This document shows, one piece after another, positions 8,802 to 17,705 of a DNA stretch of 64,000 bases (its first letter is position 1; every line of letters starts with the position of its first letter). The notes beneath the pieces are model-generated. The model saw only the letters and a program-made list of their open reading frames with translations. It had not been told where the DNA came from and searched no databases. Origin of the DNA: Pseudoalteromonas sp. GCY (GTDB taxonomy: Bacteria; Pseudomonadota; Gammaproteobacteria; Enterobacterales; Alteromonadaceae); NCBI RefSeq assembly GCF_016695175.1, contig NZ_CP068023.1, positions 2,929,501 through 2,993,500 of the forward strand, given 5' to 3'. Position numbers and translations under genes: made by a program.

Positions 8802-9596
8802 ATGACAACAACACAACTCCCTTTATTGTCTCTCGCGATTATTGCTGCGTCTACACAATACGCTTACGCCAATGACTTTGCGGCATTAGACGAAGCCTTA
8901 CCAGCCCCCTACATTATCAATGGTACTGAACCTGTGTTCGATTTTGACGGTGATGGTTGCCTGCCTAGTGCAGGGATCAGCAGAACTGGCGTACAAAATT
9001 CAGGGCTAAAAACATCGGGCCGCATCACTGGTGATTGCCGAGATAATCAATTTTTAAATACTTCTAATACTGTGCATCGCTACGCCTGTAAAACAACGAC
9101 TAGCGGCGAGTATTGTGGACACTTCTATGCACTTTACTTCAAAAAAGATCAAGTGTTTGATTACTTTGGTGGTGGTCACCGCCATGATTGGGAGTATGCA
9201 GCGGTATGGACTCGAGATGGGATAGTTACACACGGTAGTTATAGCGCACATGGCGACTTATTCACTAAACCTGCTAATGAGCTACCATTCGAGAATGGCC
9301 ATTTAAAAATTGTCTATCATAAAGACGGCATTTTGACCCATGCACTGCGCTTCGCCAAATCAAACGAAATCGCTGAAAACAACTATCACCGCTTTGTCAC
9401 ACCCGCTATCATCAGTTGGTACAAAATGGCTGGGGATGGAATTTAGAACACGGAATTACGAGAAAAGCTCAATCAATATGATTATGGCTCCGCCACCTTG
9501 CCCGTTAAAGACAGTCGCTTCCTCAATAACCTCAATCGCTTTAAACCCAGTGACTACCCAATGTACTCACAAAGTGATGTAGACAACGCGCAGTAA
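8802..9596 (+). pseudogene. Necrosis-inducing NPP1/NLP protein with in-frame TAG
   Basis: Secreted Nep1-like protein (NLP), a family of cytolytic or necrosis-inducing toxins of plant-associated microbes that also occurs in other bacteria. The start is the ATG at 8802 after AAGGAAAG (the frame opens earlier at a GTG, 8763). A signal peptide ends at about AYA-ND. The hallmark heptapeptide GHRHDWE is intact at residues 125-131, with cysteines typical of the fold around it. Translation stops at TAG 9444-9446 (codon 215), but the same frame continues without a shift to TAA at 9594-9596. The extra 49 codons look real (ELREKLNQYDYGSATLPVKD, then FLNNLNRFKPSDYP) and match the C-terminal part of NLPs. 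So this is either a recent nonsense pseudogene, a truncated 214-aa product, or a read-through or sequencing case. Confidence 0.85.
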
Positions 9597-9608
9597 TTGC
9601 TAAGACAA

Positions 9609-9636
9609 ACTCACTTCACCAGTCGGTGAGGTGAGT
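9609..9636. terminator. Hairpin after NLP gene
   Basis: Twelve-base arms ACTCACTTCACC and GGTGAGGTGAGT with a four-base loop and one wobble pair lie 13 bases after the final NLP stop and before the end of the convergent gene. It lacks a clear T tract, so it is a likely but not proven shared terminator. Confidence 0.5.
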
Positions 9637-9659
9637 CGATATGCTTATACCAATAGGTA

Positions 9660-10124
9660 TTAACCTGCGTCTTGCTTTTGCCTAAGCAGCCTTGCTCGCT
9701 CTAGTTTATATTGCGCAAAGAAAATACTATCCATTTCACTTGTTTGCGGATCGATAAAATAGGCAATATCGCTTCTATATGGCTCAGGTGAGAAGTGTTT
9801 GCCATCTTCCCAATAGAGCACAGCGTGTTTTACTAATTCACTCAGATAGGTGTGATCCCACGCATAGTGACAAAAGCCATGGTGCTCACCCAAGTTGGGT
9901 GAGTATTTTTTTTCAATATGCGCCATTTGCTCGGTATTTTTGTAATCCGCAAATTGTTTAGCATCTTGCTCTGCAGATTGGGGATCGGTGAAATAGGCAA
10001 TATCACGCCGAGGTGGTAAGGCTTGCGGTAATCCAAATTTATCCGTTACGCCACTGCATTTTACGACGATCCACTGGACAAAATGTGCTCCGATAACATG
10101 GTCCCATTTTAACGCAACGTACAT
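9660..10124 (-). CDS. Unknown protein with internal tandem duplication
   Basis: A 154-aa protein, not recognised. It has no signal peptide or membrane segment. It contains two similar units, DIAYFTDPQSAEQDAKQFAD (about residues 41-60) and DIAYFIDPQTSEMDSIFFAQ (about 119-138), each followed by YK. The region between holds many H, W and Y residues (EHHGFCHYAWDHTYL). The ATG at 10124 is preceded by a strong GGAGG, so it is very likely translated. It is convergent with the NLP gene; a link to it is speculation. Confidence 0.7.
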   Translation of the reverse strand: MYVALKWDHVIGAHFVQWIVVKCSGVTDKFGLPQALPPRRDIAYFTDPQSAEQDAKQFADYKNTEQMAHIEKKYSPNLGEHHGFCHYAWDHTYLSELVKHAVLYWEDGKHFSPEPYRSDIAYFIDPQTSEMDSIFFAQYKLERARLLRQKQDAG

Positions 10125-10409
10125 ATAACCTCCTTTTGAACATCATTTATCAATTATTGCAAAGAACTGATCATGCTCGGCTAAGTTTAGCCACTTCTAT
10201 TGATCTTACTAGTACAAGTTCATTTGCCTTTAATTCAGATCAAAAAGTTTTTCAAACTATAAAAAAGCGTTACAAGGTATTACAGAAATACGCTTTATCG
10301 CTTATTTTCGCCGATTTAGCGCTAACTTTAGCAAACGTGAATTTCACCTTACTGGCACTTTTTTTACATCCCACTACAATGCAAAAAAAGCAAGATTGGA
10401 ATATACCAA

Positions 10410-13400
10410 ATGAACGTGACACGCAGTTCGCTAAAAAATCCAGCGAGTGTAATTGTCATCTTGGTGTTGATTATTTTATTTGGGCTGTTAAGTATATTTA
10501 AACTGCCCATTCAGTTGACGCCAGATATCGAGCAACCACAGATCACGATTTTCTCAGGGTGGCGGCAGGCCGCCCCGGAAGAAATAGAATCAGTGATCAT
10601 TGAACCGCTAGAAAATGCGGTAAAGAACACACCCGGCGCACTTGAAGTTAATACCAACATCAATCGCGGTAATGGTTCTATTACGCTGACATTTGCGGTG
10701 GGTGCGAATATGCAACAAGCGATGCTAGATGTGCTAACAAGCTTAAATCAAGCCCCACCGTTGCCACTTGATGCCTTAGACCCTGTGGTGTTCGCCGGCG
10801 GTAATAATGGTGAAGCGGCAGCCACTTTGCTGGTCACGCCCAAAGATTATCAGTCAAATAGCCTCGACTTTGATATGGCGCAGTTTCAAAAGCAAATCGA
10901 CGAGTTTATTGAACCAAGACTTGCACGTATTCCCGGCGTGGCACGCGTCGATCTAGCAAGTGAGCGGCCAAAAGAGCTGCGTATTACTTTCGATCCGCAC
11001 AAAGCCGCAGCGCTTGGTATTAGTTTAGATCAAATCAGTAATGTACTTGCGAGCTCTCGCGATACCTCTGGAGGTCTTGCCAACGTTGGACGTCGTCAAT
11101 ATACCGTGCGATTCACTGGCCAATACGACCTTTCCAGTATGGCTCAAATGCGTGTCGGCTATTCAGGAGACAGGCCAATCTACTTAGGTGATATCGCAAG
11201 TGTGGAACGCACCTTCTCAGACCGTTTGGGCATGAGTGGCCGTAATGGTAAACCAGCCTACTATATTCGGATCTCACGGGCCAACGAGGCAAATACCGTT
11301 GCCTTGCTTGATGAAATCAACCTTGCAATTGATGAATTAAACCAAGGGCCGCTGGCTGAGAATGGCTTATCGATTGAGCTCAGCTTTGATGCCTCCGTCC
11401 ACATTCGTAATGCACTTTCTTTAGTAAAAAGTAATTTAGGCCTTGGGGTACTTTTATCTTGTTTAATTCTGTGGCTATTTTTTAGAGGCTTGAAAGCAAC
11501 TTTGGTGATTGCAGCTACAATCCCCATTTCATTGATGGTCGCCTTTCTAGCACTTAATATCTTTGACCGCAGTCTTAATGTGATCTCGTTGGCGGGGTTG
11601 GCATTTGCAGTGGGCCTTGTACTAGACGCCGCAATCATAGTCCAAGAGAATATCTCACGCTTAAGAGCAGAAGGATTCGATAACAAAAAAGCCGCCTTAA
11701 AAGGCGCTGCACAAGTGACCGGAGCATTATTTGCTTCGACAACCACCAGCGTCGCCATCTTTTTACCTATTCTCTTTATGGCGGGTATTGAGGGACAACT
11801 ATTCTCCGATTTAGCACTGACACTCTCGATTGCCGTTATTGCGTCAATGTTGTGTGCAATTACCCTTATTCCACTGGCAAACCATTTGTGGCCAGACTCT
11901 GAACTAAAACCAGATCCTTATCATCAATACTGGCAAAAACTCACCACCTTCATCATGAAATTGACCAATAATAGAGTAAAGCAACTTACTTGGATTGGCG
12001 TATTACTGGGTGGCTCGGTGATTGCAACCATGACCATGCTGCCAAAAACTGACTTTATGCCAAGAGCTCCCACCGATGGCTTTTTCTTTAACCTAGTGAC
12101 ACCACCTGGTGGCAACGTACAGTTTATGGAAGAAGAACTACTGCTGCGCGTGAAAAAACGCTTAATGCCCTATTACCAAGGCGAAAAAGAGCCAGGTATT
12201 AAAGACTTTAATTTCTATGCGTTTGGCTCTAATGCTGGCGGCTTTATCTATTCAGCCGACCCTCAACGTGTTGAAGAACTGATGAAAGTTGCCAGAGAAG
12301 AAATCTTCGTTGACCTTCCCGATACTCAAGTGTTTTTCTTTCGCGGCTCGATGATCCAAGTCGCCAATGGCGGCGATGGTCGCGATATCAATATTGACCT
12401 TACAGGTCCCAATATGGACGACTTAATCTCAGGTGCTCAAGTAGCTCTACAAGCAGTGCAAACCGCACTACCAGAGGCAACAGCTAGGCCTCAGCCGCGA
12501 TTGGATATGGCAGAGCCAGAGCTTAGATTAACGCCTAACGATCGCAGGATCACCCAAGCGGGATTAACGCGTCGAGATGTATCTCAAGCGGTACAAGCTT
12601 ATACCGGTGGATTATTCGTCAATGAGTATTTTGATGGTAATGAGCGCATGAACGTTATCCTTCGTGGTACCCCTTGGCAAAGCCCTGAGGAACTAAAAGC
12701 CTTACCTATCGTAACACCTCAGTCAGGAATTCAAACTCTCGGCGAGTTGGCAAATATAGAACGTACAGTTGGCCCGACGCAACTGCGGCGTGTCAACGGC
12801 CGTCGTACGGTCAGCATTGTTGTCACGCCTCCGGCTGATATGAGCCTGCAGCAGGTGCAAACCATCTTGAGTGAACAGGTAATGCCAAAAGTGCGAGCAA
12901 GCCTACCGGCCAATGCCGGTGCTATTTTGGCGGGGAATGCGCAAAAGATGAATTCCGCAATGGAAGAAATGGCGCTGAATTTTGTCCTCGCGCTGTTCAT
13001 TTTGTTTTTGTTGATGACCGCGTTGTTTAAGTCCGCCAAAGACAGTGCCTTGGTATTATTAGTGATGCCACTGGCTATCGCAGGTGGCGTGCTGGCTCTG
13101 TATATCTTAAACCTCTTTACCTTCCAATCCTTAGATTTACTGACCATGATAGGCTTTATCATCTTGCTTGGGCTGGTCGTTAATAATGCCATTTTGCTGG
13201 TGGATCAGACTCGCGTTGCGATGGCATCAGGCATGAGCCGTGAGGCGTCGGTCAGACAAGCGGTGTTACTAAGAGCAAGACCCGTTTACTTAAGCACCTT
13301 GACCAGTCTGTTTGGCATGCTGCCACTAATGCTCATGCCAGGCGTAGGCTCAGAAATCTACCGCGGCCTTGCGACCGTCATCGTCGGTGGCATGGCTATC

Positions 13401-13520
13401 AGTGCTTTATTTACCCTAGTGTTGATGCCGAGTTTATTGCAACTTGGGCGGCAAACTCCGCCATCCGAAACAAACAAATCAACGGCCAAAGCCCCGCTCA
13501 GCCTAGTTGCCAATCAGTGA
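10410..13520 (+). CDS. RND efflux permease (AcrB-like)
   Basis: Inner-membrane proton-driven resistance-nodulation-division pump, 1036 aa, the usual length of AcrB-type drug exporters. It begins MNVTRSSLKNPASVIVI with the first membrane helix. Two large periplasmic loops each follow a first helix of a six-helix bundle. The TM4 proton-relay region reads FAVGLVLDAAIIVQENI, so only the first of the two aspartates of AcrB is kept, with alanine in the second place. The adaptor gene follows and overlaps by four bases; no TolC-type outer-membrane gene is nearby. The ATG at 10410 has no strong ribosome site. Substrates are unknown. Confidence 0.92.
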   Translation: MNVTRSSLKNPASVIVILVLIILFGLLSIFKLPIQLTPDIEQPQITIFSGWRQAAPEEIESVIIEPLENAVKNTPGALEVNTNINRGNGSITLTFAVGANMQQAMLDVLTSLNQAPPLPLDALDPVVFAGGNNGEAAATLLVTPKDYQSNSLDFDMAQFQKQIDEFIEPRLARIPGVARVDLASERPKELRITFDPHKAAALGISLDQISNVLASSRDTSGGLANVGRRQYTVRFTGQYDLSSMAQMRVGYSGDRPIYLGDIASVERTFSDRLGMSGRNGKPAYYIRISRANEANTVALLDEINLAIDELNQGPLAENGLSIELSFDASVHIRNALSLVKSNLGLGVLLSCLILWLFFRGLKATLVIAATIPISLMVAFLALNIFDRSLNVISLAGLAFAVGLVLDAAIIVQENISRLRAEGFDNKKAALKGAAQVTGALFASTTTSVAIFLPILFMAGIEGQLFSDLALTLSIAVIASMLCAITLIPLANHLWPDSELKPDPYHQYWQKLTTFIMKLTNNRVKQLTWIGVLLGGSVIATMTMLPKTDFMPRAPTDGFFFNLVTPPGGNVQFMEEELLLRVKKRLMPYYQGEKEPGIKDFNFYAFGSNAGGFIYSADPQRVEELMKVAREEIFVDLPDTQVFFFRGSMIQVANGGDGRDINIDLTGPNMDDLISGAQVALQAVQTALPEATARPQPRLDMAEPELRLTPNDRRITQAGLTRRDVSQAVQAYTGGLFVNEYFDGNERMNVILRGTPWQSPEELKALPIVTPQSGIQTLGELANIERTVGPTQLRRVNGRRTVSIVVTPPADMSLQQVQTILSEQVMPKVRASLPANAGAILAGNAQKMNSAMEEMALNFVLALFILFLLMTALFKSAKDSALVLLVMPLAIAGGVLALYILNLFTFQSLDLLTMIGFIILLGLVVNNAILLVDQTRVAMASGMSREASVRQAVLLRARPVYLSTLTSLFGMLPLMLMPGVGSEIYRGLATVIVGGMAISALFTLVLMPSLLQLGRQTPPSETNKSTAKAPLSLVANQ

Positions 13521-14608
13521 GTAGTGAGAACAGAATGAAAAACCCAATAAAACAGACACTTCAGGCCCTAGCACTGTGTGCTGGGATCGTTGCGCCACAA
13601 GCCGTCGCCGTCGTACCAGTCACAGTCGCTGAAGTGACAAAAGCCCCTCTCACGAGCGAAATTGAAGTTAGTGGCACACTTTATGGAAAAGACGACGTGA
13701 CGCTGACCGCTGGGGTTAGTGGCCGTTTGTTGTACGTAGCAGAACCCGGTACCAGCGTAGCGAAAGACGAAATTTTAGTACGTATGGACACACTCCCACT
13801 GGAACTCGATAAGGTCCGTCAAGCCGAATTATTAAATCGAGCCAAGATCAATTTACGCTTATATCAACAAGAATTGACTCGATTAAAGAAGCTCGCAAAA
13901 ACCAGCAGTGCGGCAGAGAGTCAAGTCGATGAAATGCAAAATAAACATGACCTAGCGCTGTCAGATATCGCCTTAGCGGAAGTCGAACTTAAGGTTATTG
14001 ACGATAAGTTATCTCGCGCAACGGTCCGTGCACCATTTGATGGCGTTATCAGTGAACGTTTTAAGCGCGCGGGTCGAGAAATAAACCGCGCCGATGAACT
14101 GCTCACCATATTAGATATCCATCATCTTAAAGTTCGCTTATATGTGCCCGTTAAGTACTTAAAGTTCTTGCAAAAAGGCATCGAGCTGCCAATCCGCTCT
14201 GGTGACTTATCGCAGCCAGATAATACGTCAGCGAAAGTCACAGCGGTGATCCCCTCAACCGATCCGCGCTCACAAACCGTTGAAGTGCGTGCAACTCTCG
14301 CGGCAGATCAAGCCCATACGTGGGCGATTGGTCAATTAGTTGATGTGGCTGTGCCGCTCACCAGCAAACAACCCGTATTGCAGGTTGACCGGGATGCTTT
14401 GATACTACGCAAGCAAGGCACCCATATCGTCAAAATAGATAAGCAAAATAAAGCCGAACAAATTCCTGTCACCGTAGGCTATGGCAAAGGCCAATGGGTT
14501 GAAATTACTCCCCGCACCAGCGATATCTTACATGCCGGTGATAGAGTCGCCGTTCGCGGTGCTGAGCGCCTGCAAACAGGACAAGACGTCGAGGTGACAA
14601 ACCCTTAA
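13517..14608 (+). CDS. RND periplasmic adaptor (membrane fusion protein)
   Basis: Membrane-fusion subunit linking the RND permease to an outer-membrane channel. It has an N-terminal signal-like segment (ALALCAGIVAPQAVA), a first beta/lipoyl half (GRLLYVAEPGTSVAKDEIL), and a coiled-coil hairpin around residues 95-155. The second lipoyl half follows (ATVRAPFDGVISERF), with beta-barrel and membrane-proximal parts at the end. The frame opens with GTG at 13517 overlapping the permease stop (GTGA). An ATG at 13535 gives a cleaner signal peptide and may be the real start. The permease-then-adaptor order is the reverse of acrAB. Confidence 0.9.
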   Translation: MSSENRMKNPIKQTLQALALCAGIVAPQAVAVVPVTVAEVTKAPLTSEIEVSGTLYGKDDVTLTAGVSGRLLYVAEPGTSVAKDEILVRMDTLPLELDKVRQAELLNRAKINLRLYQQELTRLKKLAKTSSAAESQVDEMQNKHDLALSDIALAEVELKVIDDKLSRATVRAPFDGVISERFKRAGREINRADELLTILDIHHLKVRLYVPVKYLKFLQKGIELPIRSGDLSQPDNTSAKVTAVIPSTDPRSQTVEVRATLAADQAHTWAIGQLVDVAVPLTSKQPVLQVDRDALILRKQGTHIVKIDKQNKAEQIPVTVGYGKGQWVEITPRTSDILHAGDRVAVRGAERLQTGQDVEVTNP

Positions 14609-14628
14609 TAGCAACCAGTTACTAGCCC

Positions 14629-14663
14629 AATGAGCTCACTCATGGACGAGCGGCTCATTTTTT
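14629..14663 (+). terminator. Intrinsic terminator after RND operon
   Basis: Arms AATGAGC (14629-14635) and GCTCATT (14653-14659) are followed by a short T run. It stands about 20 bases after the adaptor stop and 30 bases before the end of the convergent kinase gene. Confidence 0.7.
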
Positions 14664-14694
14664 AAAGGGAGCATTGTTTTCGCGAGTAGTTGAA

Positions 14695-16728
14695 TTATCT
14701 CTTCACAGCTTTCCGCCTACCACTTTTAAGCTGCTTGGGTAAGGTCAACAAAAACTCCACGCCTTTGTCATCGGAATACGCCTTAATGCTTCCTTGAAGT
14801 ACATGACTCACGCTATTAAATACAATGGTTAAGCCAAGGCCCAATTGTGAAGCGAGATTGGTACTAAAAAAAGGATTAAACACTTGCTCGGTATTATGAT
14901 CTGGTAAGCCTCTGCCATTATCTTTATAACTCAGCTGCCATGTATCATCATATTCATTCACACGGATGGTGATAAGAGGTTGGTCTTCTACATGATTGTT
15001 GATAAAACCGTGTTGTACTGAGTTGTGCATAAATTCCTTCAATACCTCAAGCAAGATATTGGGGTAGGTTTGGACCTCTAGGCTATCGTTATTCAACATT
15101 AACTTAGCGTTTGGTGCTGTACGGATCAGCATTTCACGAATGTGCAAATTTAAAAAGTCTGATACCTCAATTGTTTTAAGCTCCGCACTACCAATTGAGG
15201 TATTAATTGCTTTAAATCTCTCGACTGCCGCATTTAGGCGATTGGCACTACGGTCAACAATATCTGATGCTACTAAAGCATCTCCGATAAAGTGATTAAG
15301 CTGACTAGGCAACAGGGTCTTTTGCTCAAATTTGTCTTGAACGTCACGTAGCGAACCATTTAGGGAAGAGTTTGCGGTGATCACTAGGCCTATTGGTGTA
15401 TTGAGATGATGCGCCATCCCCGAAACCAACCCGGCTAGTGACGACATTTTCTCCGCTTCAACGAGCATTTCTTGCGTATTTGTTAGCTCTTCTAATGTAG
15501 CTCGTAACTTACCATTACGACGTCGAATTATTTGGATCACTAAGATAGTTGATATGGCATAAATCAGCATAAACACAATGATGCTCAGCAGCCATTTTTG
15601 TTGTGCGCTTGCCTCCGCTGCTTGAACCGCCTGCACTCTTTTAAGCGACTCTATTTCCAGCTCTTTTTCAACCATCTCAAGTTCGTAAGAAGCGCGAGAT
15701 AACGTAATGTTACGCTGCTGAGCATAGATTTCTCGCTCGACTCGACTTAATTCCTGCGTTAAGACCAATGCTTGCTTACTATTCCCTTGTAACTCTGCAA
15801 TTTTCGCAAGCACAGATAAGGCGCTTGCCTGTTTATTTTTGGTATTCGTTTGCTTAGTGGAATCAAGGACTTCTTCTGCGAGTAATTTAGCTTTAGCGAT
15901 ATCCCCCTGTTTGATATCCAACGCGATCAAATCTAGCTTAACGTCGTTGACGTCGCGGGTACTGCCAAGCCGTTGCAACGTCGTGATGGCTTTCTTGAAG
16001 TACGCAGAAGCAGCACTTAACTGGCCTCTGGCAAGCGCTATTTTTCCTCGGTAATGTGATGAATATGCTAGATGATAATCGGACTTGCTACTCTTTTGAA
16101 TTTGCTGGGCTTTATCTATAAATTGTAACGCTTTATCGTATTCGTTTTTAGCAATATAGACCTTGGCAATATTGTTATAAAGTAATGATTGTGACAACTT
16201 ATCATTATTTGAATTCAGAAATTGCAGATACTCTGTATAGTAATCCAGTGCAACATCGTACTGGCCAAGCAAAAAATAAACATCAGCAATATTACTTTTT
16301 GTTTGGTACACCATGGCCTCGCCTCTTTGCTCTGCGATCACCAGTGCATCCTTGTACTGCACCAAAGCGAGCTCATATAATCCCAGTTCAGAATAAATCC
16401 CCCCTGATAAATTGTAGTAAGCATAAATCAGCGACTTGTCCTGCGCGCCACTTATCAAGCGTTTGATTTCATTTGTCGTACGCATAGCCTCAGAAAGTTG
16501 ATTCAGCTCCATTTGAAACCAGCCTTTGTAATTTAGGATTTTGATTTCCTGATCTGCGCTCAAGCGACTGGTATTTAGGGCTTGTTCTGTGAGTTGAATG
16601 GCGATTTTAGGATCGACTGTATATTGGTCCCTAATTTGCAGTCGAAGAGATTCAAAATCCTCTTTACTCAGCTCTGCTTGAACGTCAAACGTACACAAAA
16701 GCAGCAGAAACACTGCAAATTTAAACAT
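14695..16728 (-). CDS. TPR-sensor histidine kinase
   Basis: Membrane sensor kinase of 677 aa. It begins with a signal peptide (MFKFAVFLLLLCTFDVQA). A long periplasmic tetratricopeptide domain follows, with repeats such as NNIAKVYIAKNEYDKALQFI and SNIADVYFLLGQYDVALDYY. One membrane helix (WLLSIIVFMLIYAISTILVI) is near residue 390, then a cytoplasmic coiled coil. The phospho-acceptor segment is GLVSGMAHHLNTPIG, with the histidine in the HxxNTP style. The ATPase domain has HNSVQHGF (N box), DNGRGLP (G1) and GLGLTIVFNSV (G2). No receiver domain or adjacent response regulator is present, so it is an orphan kinase. The periplasmic TPR suggests it senses a protein or peptide. Confidence 0.9.
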   Translation of the reverse strand: MFKFAVFLLLLCTFDVQAELSKEDFESLRLQIRDQYTVDPKIAIQLTEQALNTSRLSADQEIKILNYKGWFQMELNQLSEAMRTTNEIKRLISGAQDKSLIYAYYNLSGGIYSELGLYELALVQYKDALVIAEQRGEAMVYQTKSNIADVYFLLGQYDVALDYYTEYLQFLNSNNDKLSQSLLYNNIAKVYIAKNEYDKALQFIDKAQQIQKSSKSDYHLAYSSHYRGKIALARGQLSAASAYFKKAITTLQRLGSTRDVNDVKLDLIALDIKQGDIAKAKLLAEEVLDSTKQTNTKNKQASALSVLAKIAELQGNSKQALVLTQELSRVEREIYAQQRNITLSRASYELEMVEKELEIESLKRVQAVQAAEASAQQKWLLSIIVFMLIYAISTILVIQIIRRRNGKLRATLEELTNTQEMLVEAEKMSSLAGLVSGMAHHLNTPIGLVITANSSLNGSLRDVQDKFEQKTLLPSQLNHFIGDALVASDIVDRSANRLNAAVERFKAINTSIGSAELKTIEVSDFLNLHIREMLIRTAPNAKLMLNNDSLEVQTYPNILLEVLKEFMHNSVQHGFINNHVEDQPLITIRVNEYDDTWQLSYKDNGRGLPDHNTEQVFNPFFSTNLASQLGLGLTIVFNSVSHVLQGSIKAYSDDKGVEFLLTLPKQLKSGRRKAVKR

Positions 16729-16918
16729 AAATTCACCTTTACTAGTAATAAGGTAGCAATAATCACGGTAGTTTATTTTTATTTCAAATAAAAGAACAAT
16801 CAGATCCGATCTGTTTATCTTTATTTCTTCATATGGAGCATATTTATCTTTGTAATCTTTCTTTTTGATCCGTCGCTAAACCAGTTAAACTAGCGCTATC
16901 TGAGAGTTAGGGGGTGTT

Positions 16919-17674
16919 ATGAAACGAACCAAATTAGTGAATCAATTAACGGAATTACTGAAGCCATTTCAAATTAACGATTACTGTCCAAATGGTCTGC
17001 AAGTGGAAGGAACAGACGAAATCCAAAAAATCGTCACGGGTGTTACCGCAAGCCAAGCTCTAATTGATGCCGCTATTGAACGTGGTGCGGATGCTATTTT
17101 GGTTCACCACGGCTATTTTTGGAAAGGGGAAGATCAATGTGTCACCGGCATGAAAAAGCGCCGCTTACAAGCTCTACTTGCCAATGACATCAACTTAATC
17201 GCTTACCACCTTCCACTGGATGTTCATCCTGAACTCGGGAATAACGCACAGCTCGGTAAATTACTTGGGCTTGAATATGAAAGACCGCTTGAACCTTGGA
17301 ATAAAAATAGCGTAGCGGTAAAAGGCAAATTAACGACGCCAATGACTGCTGTTGATTTTGCCGCTTTAGTTGAAGAGAAACTCGGTAGAAAGCCGCTCTT
17401 AAATGTTGCTGGCGATCATCCAATCAGCACCATCGCTTGGTGTACAGGTGGTGGGCAAAGCTTTATTGATCTCGCGGCAAGCCAAGGCATTGATGCCTAC
17501 TTAACGGGTGAAGCATCAGAGCAAACCATTCATTCATCAAACGAACAAAAGATCCACTTTATCGCGGCGGGACATCATGCCACAGAGCGTTACGGCGCGA
17601 AGGCACTTGGTGAATATTTGGCTGCGCAATATGGTTTGGATGTTGAATTTATTGATATCGACAACCCGGTTTAA
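16919..17674 (+). CDS. ybgI: Nif3/YbgI dinuclear-metal protein (DUF34)
   Basis: Member of the widely conserved NIF3 family, a toroidal hexamer binding two metal ions per subunit; GTP cyclohydrolase-like or metal-related roles have been proposed but the function is unsettled. It has 251 aa against 247 for E. coli YbgI. Metal-binding motifs are present: ILVHHGYFW near residue 60, IAYHLPLDVHPELGNN near 97 and FIAAGHHATERYG near 214. AGGGGG stands five bases before the ATG. It is followed by cmoM 31 bases later on the same strand. Confidence 0.92.
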   Translation: MKRTKLVNQLTELLKPFQINDYCPNGLQVEGTDEIQKIVTGVTASQALIDAAIERGADAILVHHGYFWKGEDQCVTGMKKRRLQALLANDINLIAYHLPLDVHPELGNNAQLGKLLGLEYERPLEPWNKNSVAVKGKLTTPMTAVDFAALVEEKLGRKPLLNVAGDHPISTIAWCTGGGQSFIDLAASQGIDAYLTGEASEQTIHSSNEQKIHFIAAGHHATERYGAKALGEYLAAQYGLDVEFIDIDNPV

Positions 17675-17705
17675 TACCACTTTGCTTAATTAAGTGATCT
17701 CGCAT

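Noticed and set aside
8763..9582. A frameshift in the NLP gene, suggested by an overlapping open frame at 9340-9582
   Set aside because: The C-terminal NLP-like sequence continues in the original frame after TAG 9446; the overlapping frame gives no sensible sequence. The defect is one stop codon, not a shift.
10136..10501. A 121-aa open frame before the RND permease
   Set aside because: It overlaps the permease start in another frame, has no ribosome site and shows no protein-like pattern; this stretch is the pump's upstream region.
11261..11758. A 165-aa frame antisense to the RND permease
   Set aside because: It is a composition shadow of the membrane-helix codons; no start site or motif.
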